Assembly: GCA_025774865.1 (NCBI GenBank)
Contig: JALGZO010000208.1
Span: 1-14,263, forward strand
Length of the DNA: 14,263 nucleotides
Source: a bacterium
Lineage (GTDB): Bacteria; ARS69
Reading direction: 5' to 3'
The notes below the pieces were generated by a model. That model ran no database searches, was not told the origin of the DNA, and was given only the letters and a program-made list of their open reading frames with translations. This document shows, piece after piece, positions 7,969-14,263 of this stretch. Each line of letters opens with the position of its first letter. Position 1 is the stretch's first letter. The translations under genes and the position numbers were made by a program.

Positions 7969-7999
7969 CTTGTTCAACCCTTTGTTCAGCCTTCGAGTC

Positions 8000-8776
8000 T
8001 CACCGCGTCTCGGCCGGACCGCCCATCACCTGGGCCACGGTCTGCCGGACGTACCACGAAGAGTCGCTCGCGCCTCGGCGGAGGGCCTCCGTGACCTCGT
8101 CGGATTCGATCGACCACACCCGGAGGGCCCAGTAGGCGGAATCGCGGACGACCCAGGATTCGTCTCCCGTCATCGCGAGGATGAGATCGCGCGCCCGGGG
8201 GTCGTCCGACTCCCCGAGCCCCGCGACGACGACGTTCCGGACGGCCATCGCCGTATCCGCCAGGCATTCTTGCACGAGAGAGTACCCCGGATCCTCCTCC
8301 AAGAGAAAGAGCGAGATTCCGGCGTGGGCGCGCTCGAATCCGTCCTCTGATTCAGTTACTCCCCGGAGCAGATCGAGGGACCCGGAGTCGCGGATACGGC
8401 CGAGAGCCTGAACCGCGAGGATCCGGAAGTAACGGTCCTCCATCGTGTCGGGCTCCGAGCGTCCGAGGGTCTCGCGGAGAATGTCCCGAATCGGCTCGGC
8501 CGCGCGGGGCTCCTTCAGGAGGCCGAGTCCCCGGACGGCGCCGGCCCGGACGTCCCTTCGCTCGTCCGCGAGCAGCGGCAGCAGGGCATCGGCGCCAGCC
8601 GGACCGAACGCCACGATCTCCTCCACGGCGGCGTCCGCCACGAGGACGTCGTCGGCCTGCAGCCGCTGGAGAGATTCGGCGAGCCCTACGTCGTCGGCCC
8701 GGACGGGCGACCCGGCGAAGATCGTCAGAAGAAGAGCCATCCCCACGACGAGGTGACCCTTCGGAGCGTCGAGCAC
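8000..8776 (-). CDS. Exported HEAT-repeat protein, larger paralogue
   Basis: 258 residues if translation starts at the GTG at 8776, chosen because AAAAGGG lies 8 nt upstream and a signal peptide then runs from 1 to about 27 (GMALLLTIFAGSPVRA). A TTG at 8815 falls at the predicted transcription start, and an ATG at 8740 would give a very short signal. About six HEAT-like units cover residues 45-250, with repeats such as RRDVRAGAVRGLGLLKEPRA, AMAVRNVVVAGLGESDDPRA and SWVVRDSAYWALRVWS. The spaced D-x-x-V-R-x-x-A pattern is typical of HEAT and PBS-lyase-like repeats; there is no lyase-specific residue set to suggest an enzyme. With the next gene it forms a secreted pair, probably scaffolds, at the head of the transcript leading to the protease. 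Confidence 0.8.
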   Translation of the reverse strand: MLDAPKGHLVVGMALLLTIFAGSPVRADDVGLAESLQRLQADDVLVADAAVEEIVAFGPAGADALLPLLADERRDVRAGAVRGLGLLKEPRAAEPIRDILRETLGRSEPDTMEDRYFRILAVQALGRIRDSGSLDLLRGVTESEDGFERAHAGISLFLLEEDPGYSLVQECLADTAMAVRNVVVAGLGESDDPRARDLILAMTGDESWVVRDSAYWALRVWSIESDEVTEALRRGASDSSWYVRQTVAQVMGGPAETR

Positions 8777-8823
8777 GAGCACTTCCCTTTTCGCGCAACT
8801 CGGATCTCGGGACAATCCCGTTC

Positions 8824-8852
8824 AAGCTAGCAACAGCCTCTCCGGCGGTCAA
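8824..8852 (-). promoter_or_regulatory. Candidate sigma-70-type promoter for the HEAT-repeat genes
   Basis: On the minus strand TTGACC (8852-8847), a 17-nt spacer and TAGCTT (8829-8824) match a sigma-70 layout, with 5 of 6 and 3 of 6 consensus bases. Initiation near 8817 would leave a leader of about 40 nt before the GTG at 8776. It lies just after the hairpin that ends the previous unit, as expected for a new transcription unit. It was found by eye only. Confidence 0.5.
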
Positions 8853-8877
8853 TCCCCCGGGCGTCGCACCGTGAGAA

Positions 8878-8917
8878 CGCTCAAAAGAACGCGGGGTGGG
8901 ATTTCTCCCACCCCGCG
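8878..8917 (-). terminator. Rho-independent terminator with GAAA loop
   Basis: A perfect 12-bp stem (8890-8901 with 8906-8917), read on the minus strand as CGCGGGGTGGGA, loop GAAA, TCCCACCCCGCG, is followed by TTCTTTTG. The stable GNRA tetraloop and the T-rich tail make this a strong intrinsic terminator about 50 nt after the second small secreted gene. It separates that unit from the HEAT-repeat genes. Confidence 0.9.
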
Positions 8918-8967
8918 CATCGTTCGCGAATCACTCGCCCGGTCGGGAGGCGAGCATCTCGGCACGC

Positions 8968-9615
8968 CTACCGGTAGAGGCCCTTCATCCTTCCCCAGGT
9001 CGACGGATCGACGCTGGTGGCCGTCTCGCAGACCCAGTCGATGTTGTACGCCTCCTCGAAGCCCGCGGGCGGGAAGATCGGCGGCGACTGGAACGCGATG
9101 AAGTCGTTCATCGCCATCGGCCCGTCGCACAGCAGGTCCCCGATACCGGCCCCACCGAGGAGCGCGACGTTACCGGTGACGTCCCAGTTGAACCCGGTGA
9201 AGTTCGGACGCTGCCCGGCCATGTTCGTGGCCACGCCCTCCAGGATCTTGGTGCCGTCGATAAACGTGCTCAGGTTTCCGTAGTCCGCGGCGGTGCCGTC
9301 GTCCTCGAAGATCTCGACGGACGCGTCGTCGAACTCGACGTTCAGAACCATCGGCGGAGCCTCATATGCGGCCGTCACCGTCGTGGTGATCACCACCGTG
9401 TACTGCTTGGTCTCGTCGAACGCGTACCACGGGTCGGGCTGGACGGCGTCGAGAGTAGCGTACACGATGTAGGTCTCGCCCACGTCGTACGATCCCGGGA
9501 CGCCGCCGGAGTGATCCGCGTATCCCGAGAAATGACCGTGGAGAGGATCCGCCATAGCCAGAGCGGGTATCGCCAGGACCAGCGCCGCCCCGACCATGAG
9601 AGAACGAACCTTCAT
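8968..9615 (-). CDS. Small secreted protein, second of tandem paralogues
   Basis: 215 residues; the ATG at 9615 is preceded by AGGGAGAAGCAG. Residues 1-22 form a clear signal peptide (basic MKVR, hydrophobic core, ALAMA). The mature part is acidic and predicted to be mostly beta strand, with runs such as QYTVVITTTVTAAY, and has two cysteines (DLLCDG and DWVCET). It ends with STWGRMKGLYR, which matches the end of the upstream neighbour (DTWANIKSLYR). Other shared points are VG followed by an aromatic strand, STF/STY-x-DG in mid-protein and an NFTG segment. Gap to the neighbour is 28 nt. I recognise no named family. Export and probable cell-surface or periplasmic location are inferred from the signal peptide; function is unknown. 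Confidence 0.85.
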   Translation of the reverse strand: MKVRSLMVGAALVLAIPALAMADPLHGHFSGYADHSGGVPGSYDVGETYIVYATLDAVQPDPWYAFDETKQYTVVITTTVTAAYEAPPMVLNVEFDDASVEIFEDDGTAADYGNLSTFIDGTKILEGVATNMAGQRPNFTGFNWDVTGNVALLGGAGIGDLLCDGPMAMNDFIAFQSPPIFPPAGFEEAYNIDWVCETATSVDPSTWGRMKGLYR

Positions 9616-9643
9616 CTGCTTCTCCCTAGCATGAGTGGCGCGG

Positions 9644-10291
9644 TCAGCGATACAGAGACTTGATGTTGGCCCAGGTGTCGTCCTCCACGCCGATGATCGT
9701 CAGAAAGACATCGCCGTTGACGAAGAGGTCATACCCCTCTGGGGAAACACCCGCGATGTTCGCGCCGAACGTCCAGCCGTCCGTGGCCTTCAGCAGCGGG
9801 AAGACGTCGCCTCCCGTGAAGTTCAACGTTCCGTTGAAGCTCCCGGAAGACGTGCTGGTGTTCAGCGTCAGGTTGAACTCGGTGAAGAACCCGTCGAGAT
9901 ACGTCGAGATGCCATCCTGGAACGTGCCCGGCGCCGTGGCGTTCGGCGGGTTGATACCGTAGTCGTGATTCGAAGGAAGCCAGTCCACGTAGATGGTGAA
10001 GAGGCCGCCCGAGTACGCGACGAGATGCAGGTCGTCGAAGACCGTCTCGCCGAGCGAGATCAAGTCGCGAACGTAGAAGGTGTACGAGTAGTTGTCCGTG
10101 TCCCACACCAGGGGATTCTCAATGTCGTTGAGCAGCCCCACCAGGTGGAATTCGTCACCTACGTTCGAGGAGGGGAATCCTCCATCCTCCCAAGCATTCC
10201 CGGATACGTGGAGAATCTGGGTCTCTTGCCCGAAGGCAGATCCGACCATTCCCACCAGGAAACAGAAAGAAAAAACGGTAGCCTTTTTCAT
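9644..10291 (-). CDS. Small secreted protein, first of tandem paralogues
   Basis: 215 residues from the ATG at 10291, which has GAGG 5 nt upstream. A longer open frame begins at a TTG at 10405, but its extra residues lack export character and would put the signal peptide inside the protein. The signal peptide spans about 1-21 (MKKATVFSF, ending AFGQ). The mature part is rich in Asn, Thr, Gly and aromatic residues, with alternating strand-like patterns (YSYTFYVRDL, GLFTIYVDWL) and no cysteine. It ends in DTWANIKSLYR. Its length is the same as that of the next gene, and the two share scattered motifs, so I read them as diverged duplicates in one transcription unit. No known family is recognised. 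Confidence 0.85.
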   Translation of the reverse strand: MKKATVFSFCFLVGMVGSAFGQETQILHVSGNAWEDGGFPSSNVGDEFHLVGLLNDIENPLVWDTDNYSYTFYVRDLISLGETVFDDLHLVAYSGGLFTIYVDWLPSNHDYGINPPNATAPGTFQDGISTYLDGFFTEFNLTLNTSTSSGSFNGTLNFTGGDVFPLLKATDGWTFGANIAGVSPEGYDLFVNGDVFLTIIGVEDDTWANIKSLYR

Positions 10292-10609
10292 GCCTACCTC
10301 GCGAACGATGGTGCGTGCCAGCACGGTGAACCGATGCAAAACGAAAAGATGAAACTCCCTCGCCGTCGCGACGGATCGACCTTTCACCTCCTCGGCTCTG
10401 CGCAAACAGCCTCACCTGACTGGAGGGGGGCGCCGCCAGGGCGGTCCCGACGGTCTCCCAGAGTCAGGACGCCAGTCTAACAACTGCGACAGGACCAGTT
10501 CAACGGGTTTTGCCGATACTGGGCAAGTCTGACGCGCCTCTGGGCGCTCTCCCGACCACGGGTCCGACGGTGCTCGGTGTGGCTCTTGCTTGGGGACCAT
10601 AGCCGCCCG
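10292..10609. other. 318-bp intergenic spacer
   Basis: No credible gene is seen. It holds a possible promoter for the small secreted genes, a 12-bp palindrome (ccgtcgcgacgg, 10363-10374) and two weak hairpins (10534-10547 and around 10512-10526) without T-runs. A full AGGAGGTGA motif on the minus strand at 10392-10384 is not followed by a usable start codon. No terminator for the repeat-protein gene is evident. Confidence 0.6.
10474..10503 (-). promoter_or_regulatory. Possible promoter for the tandem secreted genes
   Basis: Minus-strand TTGAAC (10503-10498), an 18-nt spacer and TAGACT (10479-10474) fit a sigma-70 layout loosely. The leader would be about 175 nt, which is long. This is the best candidate in the spacer, but it is weaker than the other two promoters in the window. 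Confidence 0.3.
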
Positions 10610-11188
10610 CTACTGCACGCGAAGGAGCTTCCGGGTCCAACTCCTTCCCTGCGCGTCCATTCGGACGAAATAGACGCCCGTCGCGACCGGGAAGCCGGCG
10701 CGGTTCCGACCATCCCAGGTAATCCGGTGGGTGCCCTCGGGAAGTGTCCCGTCGTGGATCGTCGTGACCGCGCGACCCCGGAGATCAAAGACCCGCAGGA
10801 CGATCTCCGTCGGACGGACAACCTCGAGCCGGATCGCGGCCTCGTCCCGGAACGGATTCGGATGGGCGCCCAGGAGACGGGTCGAGCGCGGGGCGATGGA
10901 GACCCCTTCGTCCGCGCCGGTCATCACACCGTTCGCCAGGATCGAGAGATCTCCGCTGGCTCGGTTCACGACCGCCACGTCCACCCGGCCGTCCCGGTTC
11001 CAATCGCCGCCCGCCAGTGCGTACGGCGCGAGCCCCACGGGAAAGTCCGTGCCGTCGTCGTACGATCCACCCCCGAGATTGCGGAACACGGTGATGTCCG
11101 AGCCGCCGCTGTTCGCCGCCACGAGCTCGAGGTTTCCATCTCCGGTCAGATCTGCCCCCCAGGCCTGGCGAGGCAGGTCGCTCGTCAT
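10610..11188 (-). pseudogene. Out-of-frame C-terminal part of the FG-GAP protein, with FlgD-like sorting domain
   Basis: 192 codons from an ATG at 11188, in the +1 frame relative to the large upstream part, and so not an independent gene in origin. It completes the repeat protein: two more calcium-type loops (DLTGDGNLE and DWNRDGRVD) in FG-GAP units, then a FlgD/T9SS-like C-terminal domain from about residue 104 (AHPNPFRDEAAIRLEV, VLRVFDLRGRAV, ATGVYFVRMDAQG) ending TRKLLRVQ. Domains of this kind sit at the extreme C-terminus of many secreted proteins in the FCB group and related phyla, and in some lineages direct export. GGAG lies about 13 nt before the ATG, so weak re-initiation is possible but not shown. 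Conserved sense codons indicate that the fragment was under selection until recently, or that the break is an assembly error. Confidence 0.8.
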
Positions 11189-13757
11189 GAGCACGATCGT
11201 TCTCCAGAATCGAGAGGTGACCGCCACCGTAGTCGGCGGTGACGAGGTCGATCCACTCGTCGCCGTTCGTGTCCCACGGGAAGATCCCGACCGGGGTCGT
11301 ACCCGTACCGTAGATGCCGCCGGAGGAGAATCCGGACTCCTGGTCCCAAAGGAACACCTCGACCCGATGATTGCCGGAGTCGACGGAGATGATGTCGAGA
11401 TCTCCATCGCGGTCGACGTCCGAGACGGAAATGTCGAGCGCGACCCCCACGGCGCCGATGTCGTCCACGGCCGGAAAGGTCCCGTTGCCGTCGTTCCAAT
11501 AGACGTACACACCGTCGGGGTCGAGCTCCGCGACGGCGAGATCGAGGTCACCGTCCCGGTCGAAGTCGCCACCGTGGACTCCGAACGGAGCTCCGGTCGT
11601 CGCCCGGGCCGCGCCCGGCACGAGCGTCCCATCGCCGGCGTTCATCAAGAACGAGACGGAGCTGCCGACGAGATTCGCGACCGCTACGTCGGCGTAGCCG
11701 TCGCCGTCGAGATCACCGGTCCAGATCGCGATCGGTGCCGAACCGACGGCGTACGACGCGGAGACCGCGGGCAGGCCGTCGCCACCGGTCAGGAGCAGGG
11801 TCACGTCGTTCGACAGGTAGTTTGCGACGACCACGTCGCTCACCCCGTCGCCGTCGATTTCGACCGTCGCCAGATCCACCGGGTCCGTTCCCGGTAAGGG
11901 AATGGTCGTGACTCCGAAGGTCGTGGATGACACGGCGCCCTCCGCCATGAACTGGAACGCGAAACCGTCGTGCGGCACTCCTTCGCCGGATCGCACACTT
12001 CCGTTGCCGTTCACGGTCACCGTGACGATCTCACCGGGCAGGAATGGTGTCATCGGCGTGAGTGTCACCTGGTTCAGCCCCTCCAACCAGGTGACGTCGA
12101 CGACGTGCGGACCCGACTGATCTCCGTCGACGCGGAAGGCGGTGGGAATCAGAGACTGCGGGTCGAGCTCGGTGTCAAACCAGAGCTGCATCGCGCCCGC
12201 CAGCGGGGCGCCGGTCGCGTTCGCCGCCGGCTCGGTCAGAACGACTTCCGGAACCGGGGCCTGCTCGTAGTAGTACGTGTCCCGCGAGATCGCGTAGCCG
12301 GCCGCGACGTCGAGGTCTCCGTCCAGGTCCCAGTCGGCCACCCCGATCGTGTGGCAGTGCGTCCCGCCGGCCTGGAGCTCGCCCTGGCTGAATGCTCCAC
12401 TCCCGTCGTTCCACATGATCCGCCAGGCGTTCGGGGTGACGCCTCGGATGGGGATCGCCACGTCGAGGTCGAAATCCCCGTCGATGTCCGCCACCTGGAT
12501 ACCGTAGGGCAGCGTCCCGCCGACCGGGAAATGGGTCGGCGTCTCGAACGTGCCGTCGCCACGACCCTCGAGGAAGCTGATCGATCCAGGACCGGCGTTC
12601 ACGGTGACCACGTCCGCATGACCATCGCCGTTGAAATCACGCACTTCCAGGAAGTTCGGACTCTCCTGGACGCCGATGAGGGGCGTCTGCACGGACAGGT
12701 TCCCCTCGCCGTCGTTGTGGAAGACGCTCACGTTCGACGAGTAACCGTTGCAGCACACGAGATCGATGTCGCCGTCCCCGTCCAGATCCGTACCGTCCAC
12801 CCAGCGCGGGCTGTCGGCGCCCGGCCCCGCCGTGTAGTCCACGGGCGCCGCAAAAGAGCCGTCGCCAGAGTTCTCGAGCACGGAGAGACTGTGACCGTTG
12901 AAGTTCGCGGTCACGACGTCGAGGTCTCCGTCCGCGTCGAGGTCACCGGCGAACGCACCGTAGGGGGTCTGGCCGGTCGGGTAGGTAAGGTACGGCGCGA
13001 GGTTTCCTCCCCCCTCGTTCCGGTAGATCGCGATCTCGTCCGGCCCCGATGCGCAGCAGACGAGGTCCACCGCACCATCGTTGTCGACATCCGCCGCCAC
13101 GACATGACGCGGCAGAATCGGAGACGGCAATTGTGCCCAGGAGGTGAAGCCTCCGAGACCGTCGGGCGTGAGCATCGTGAGTGAGTCCGGAACCACGTTC
13201 GAAAAGACGAGCTCGGGAAGCCGGTCACCTTGAAGATCCACTACCGTCACGTTCAGCGCGACGCTTCCGATGCTCCAGCTCTCTTCGGCGGGGACGAAGC
13301 TCGCCCCCGGCATCGGAGCGGACCATGTCGTGAACTCCAGGTTGAAGCCGTTCGACAGGGGGTCGCCCAGTAAATCGGTCACGTCCTTGGTCACGGTCAC
13401 CACGATGCGCTCGCCGGAGATGAAGTTCTCGTCCGGCGTCAGCGTGATCACACGCTGGCCGGGATCCCAGGTGACGGTGGCCGGCACCGGGCCGCGGATG
13501 TGACCGGTTGCATAAACCGAACTCGATGAGATCGTGGTGGGATCCAGGCGATTCGCGAAGTGAATCTTGACCGATCGGTTCAGGCCGACGCCCACGCTCT
13601 GGTTCGAAGGATCCGTGGAAGTGACGAAGGGGGCCGCGACGGCCGGCTCCGAGATGATCGTCGACGTTACGAGCGCGCCCAGGGCAGCGACCCGCTGAGC
13701 GATCAGCCACGGGAAGGCGACTACGAAGCGACCGTGTCGGCACGGGGTGCGAGTCAT
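10785..13757 (-). CDS. Secreted FG-GAP/VCBS repeat protein with Ig-like domains, frameshifted near its 3' end
   Basis: 990 codons from the ATG at 13757, chosen because a signal peptide follows (about 11-42) and GGGGGA lies upstream. An Ig-like domain of SbsA/Big_5 type occupies about 44-145 (TSTDPSNQSVGVGLNRSVKI, TLTPDENF). A first FG-GAP block (about 165-500) and a second (about 625-853) flank another Ig-like domain at about 502-605 (TEPAANATGAPLAG). Eleven calcium-type loops are visible, for example DLDADGDLD, DLDGDGDID, DFDRDGDLD and DVDRDGDLD; DLQGDRLPE at about 174 is a degenerate one. Such repeats form beta-propellers that bind calcium and ligands at the cell surface. After N853 the frame becomes nonsense (arginine-rich, about 137 residues to the stop at 10785) while the true continuation is in another frame. 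In-phase length would be about 1,045 residues. Confidence 0.85.
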   Translation of the reverse strand: MTRTPCRHGRFVVAFPWLIAQRVAALGALVTSTIISEPAVAAPFVTSTDPSNQSVGVGLNRSVKIHFANRLDPTTISSSSVYATGHIRGPVPATVTWDPGQRVITLTPDENFISGERIVVTVTKDVTDLLGDPLSNGFNLEFTTWSAPMPGASFVPAEESWSIGSVALNVTVVDLQGDRLPELVFSNVVPDSLTMLTPDGLGGFTSWAQLPSPILPRHVVAADVDNDGAVDLVCCASGPDEIAIYRNEGGGNLAPYLTYPTGQTPYGAFAGDLDADGDLDVVTANFNGHSLSVLENSGDGSFAAPVDYTAGPGADSPRWVDGTDLDGDGDIDLVCCNGYSSNVSVFHNDGEGNLSVQTPLIGVQESPNFLEVRDFNGDGHADVVTVNAGPGSISFLEGRGDGTFETPTHFPVGGTLPYGIQVADIDGDFDLDVAIPIRGVTPNAWRIMWNDGSGAFSQGELQAGGTHCHTIGVADWDLDGDLDVAAGYAISRDTYYYEQAPVPEVVLTEPAANATGAPLAGAMQLWFDTELDPQSLIPTAFRVDGDQSGPHVVDVTWLEGLNQVTLTPMTPFLPGEIVTVTVNGNGSVRSGEGVPHDGFAFQFMAEGAVSSTTFGVTTIPLPGTDPVDLATVEIDGDGVSDVVVANYLSNDVTLLLTGGDGLPAVSASYAVGSAPIAIWTGDLDGDGYADVAVANLVGSSVSFLMNAGDGTLVPGAARATTGAPFGVHGGDFDRDGDLDLAVAELDPDGVYVYWNDGNGTFPAVDDIGAVGVALDISVSDVDRDGDLDIISVDSGNHRVEVFLWDQESGFSSGGIYGTGTTPVGIFPWDTNGDEWIDLVTADYGGGHLSILENDRAHDERPASPGLGGRSDRRWKPRARGGEQRRLGHHRVPQSRGWIVRRRHGLSRGARAVRTGGRRLEPGRPGGRGGREPSQRRSLDPGERCDDRRGRRGLHRPALDPSPGRPSESVPGRGRDPARGCPSDGDRPAGL
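11185..11200 (-). other. Frameshift junction in the FG-GAP gene
   Basis: The frame reads LSILEN up to about 11201, and the correct sequence resumes as TSDLPRQAWGADL in the +1 frame from about 11185. Neighbouring repeat units have about 24 residues between the EN/RN/MN strand end and the next calcium loop; here only about 46 nt remain, against the expected 72. The shortfall of about 26 nt is 2 modulo 3, which is exactly what produces this shift. A short deletion therefore fits better than a one-base error. No slippery heptamer is evident. Confidence 0.75.
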
Positions 13758-13858
13758 GATGCGGATTCCCCCGGAGCGGGAACGACGATCCGGAAGCCGG
13801 TTCGATTCAATGCCCTGATCGGAACGCTCCGAAGTGGGCAGGCACTCCGCGAGCCCCG

Positions 13859-13888
13859 ATGATAGAGGGCCGATGGGCGGGGTTTCAA
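13859..13888 (-). promoter_or_regulatory. Sigma-70-type promoter for the FG-GAP repeat gene
   Basis: On the minus strand TTGAAA (13888-13883), an 18-nt spacer and TATCAT (13864-13859) each match 5 of 6 consensus bases. This is the best promoter in the window. It lies directly after the rpmI terminator and would give a leader of about 95 nt before the ATG at 13757. Confidence 0.6.
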
Positions 13889-13900
13889 CCGAAGCCGCCA

Positions 13901-13931
13901 CGAAATAGGCCCGGGGAGCGTTCCCCGGGCC
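13901..13931 (-). terminator. Hairpin terminator after rpmI
   Basis: Perfect 10-bp arms ggcccgggga (13908-13917) and tccccgggcc (13922-13931) enclose a 4-nt loop. On the minus strand the stem is followed by TATTTCG, a short T-rich tail. It starts about 38 nt after the rpmI stop, so it closes the rpmI transcript. The tail is modest, but the stem is very strong. Confidence 0.75.
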
Positions 13932-13969
13932 CGAAGTGCGTTCACCCAGCCGAAGATGCGCGCCTCTCC

Positions 13970-14167
13970 CTAGAGATACGGGAGGATCTCGTTCATCCGC
14001 TTCTCGTCGCCCCCGCTGAGGGTCGCACCCTTGCGAAGCTGACGGATCCGTTTGGGAGACTTCTTGGTCAAAATGTGGTTCTTGAACGCCCTCTTGCGGC
14101 GAATCTTGCCACTCGCAGTTCGACGGAACCGCTTGGCCGCGCTTCGGTTGGTCTTCATCTTCGGCAT
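13970..14167 (-). CDS. rpmI: 50S ribosomal protein L35
   Basis: 65 residues, the normal length for L35, from the ATG at 14167 with GAGGAG about 9 nt upstream. The frame stays open upstream, but [14 protein letters not shown] is the standard L35 beginning. The family pattern is complete: [20 protein letters not shown], then [19 protein letters not shown], and an end in MNEILPYL. The protein is small, strongly basic and sits in the large ribosomal subunit. In most bacteria rpmI lies between infC and rplT; here a terminator and an unrelated secreted-protein gene follow it, and the gene end upstream does not look like IF3. L35 is often controlled with L20 by a leader mRNA structure; no such element is visible in the short sequence before it. 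Confidence 0.97.
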   Translation of the reverse strand: MPKMKTNRSAAKRFRRTASGKIRRKRAFKNHILTKKSPKRIRQLRKGATLSGGDEKRMNEILPYL

Positions 14168-14180
14168 GGATGTGCTCTCC

Positions 14181-14263
14181 TCAGAGCCGATTGTGCTGGA
14201 GCACCTTCTCACAGCACGCGGCCGCCTCGTCGGGGTCGTTGTAACGCATTCCGCACACCCGGC
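14181..14263 (-). CDS. C-terminal end of an unidentified gene, cut by window edge
   Basis: 26 codons are visible before a TGA at 14183-14181, only 13 nt before the rpmI start. The end reads [20 protein letters not shown] followed by LQHNRL. Third codon positions are mostly G or C, as in the certain genes here, and the helical tail and tight spacing to the rpmI ribosome binding site support a real gene. Three cysteines in 26 residues are unusual for this genome segment. It does not resemble the end of IF3 or L20 as I know them. It is too short to assign. Confidence 0.5.
   Translation of the reverse strand, partial: RVCGMRYNDPDEAAACCEKVLQHNRL

Noticed and set aside
10384-10392. Full-length Shine-Dalgarno-like AGGAGGTGA on the minus strand
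   Set aside because: No ATG, GTG or TTG lies at a usable distance downstream, and the frames after it give no plausible peptide.
10292-10405. N-terminal extension of the first small secreted protein to a TTG at 10405
   Set aside because: It would bury the signal peptide at residue 39 onward; the ATG at 10291 has its own ribosome binding site and gives a normal signal peptide.
11185-11200. Programmed ribosomal frameshift in the FG-GAP gene
   Set aside because: No slippery heptamer or adjacent stable structure is apparent, and repeat spacing points to missing DNA instead.
10731-13184. Long plus-strand open frames of 388 and 404 codons opposite the FG-GAP gene
   Set aside because: They are antisense shadows of a GC-rich gene: rich in Arg, Val and Asp repeats that mirror the calcium loops, with no ribosome binding sites or domain patterns.
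10610-13757. CRISPR-like or DNA tandem array suggested by recurring gtcgaggtc/ccgtcgccgtc motifs
   Set aside because: The motifs are codons of the DxDGDGD calcium loops at irregular spacing inside a coding frame; there are no constant repeats with unique spacers.

Overview
The window is GC-rich DNA in which every supportable gene lies on the minus strand, so transcription runs from the right edge to the left. The gene content suggests a Gram-negative bacterium of a poorly cultured lineage. It has a secreted FG-GAP/VCBS repeat protein with a FlgD-like C-terminal sorting-type domain, small secreted proteins, periplasmic HEAT-repeat proteins and a complete MoxR-Bat locus. That style resembles Candidatus Eisenbacteria and relatives in the wider FCB group. 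This placement is an inference from gene style and was not tested by any search.

Layout in transcription order. (1) At the right edge, the last 26 codons of an unidentified gene are followed 13 nt later by rpmI (ribosomal protein L35) and a strong hairpin terminator. rplT does not follow rpmI. (2) A consensus-like promoter precedes a gene of about 1,050 codons for an exported protein made of two Ig-like (SbsA/Big_5 type) domains, two blocks of calcium-loop FG-GAP repeats and a C-terminal FlgD-like domain. Its frame is broken near 11190, and about 26 nt appear to be missing from one repeat linker, so the sorting domain is out of frame. (3) A 318-bp spacer with a possible promoter leads to a tandem pair of secreted 215-residue paralogues that share the C-terminal pattern TW-x3-K-x-LYR. 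A perfect 12-bp GAAA-loop hairpin terminates this unit. (4) A second promoter precedes two exported HEAT-repeat proteins, then a carboxy-terminal processing protease (S41) with an unusual acidic insert and a long C-terminal extension. (5) Only 26 nt after the protease begins a Bat-type locus: MoxR AAA+ ATPase, DUF58 protein, a short BatD/DUF4381-like membrane protein, BatA, BatB and a TPR protein of BatC type that runs off the left edge. From DUF58 onward, each gene overlaps the next by exactly 4 nt (ATGA or GTGA).

How the genes may work together. MoxR ATPases with VWA-domain Bat proteins are generally viewed as chaperone-like, metal-dependent assembly or envelope-stress machines. An exported PDZ-S41 protease directly upstream, and two periplasmic helical-repeat scaffolds before it, suggest a cell-envelope maintenance module. 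The grouping is seen in the sequence; the shared function is inferred. No tRNA, rRNA, CRISPR array, insertion sequence or prophage gene was found.
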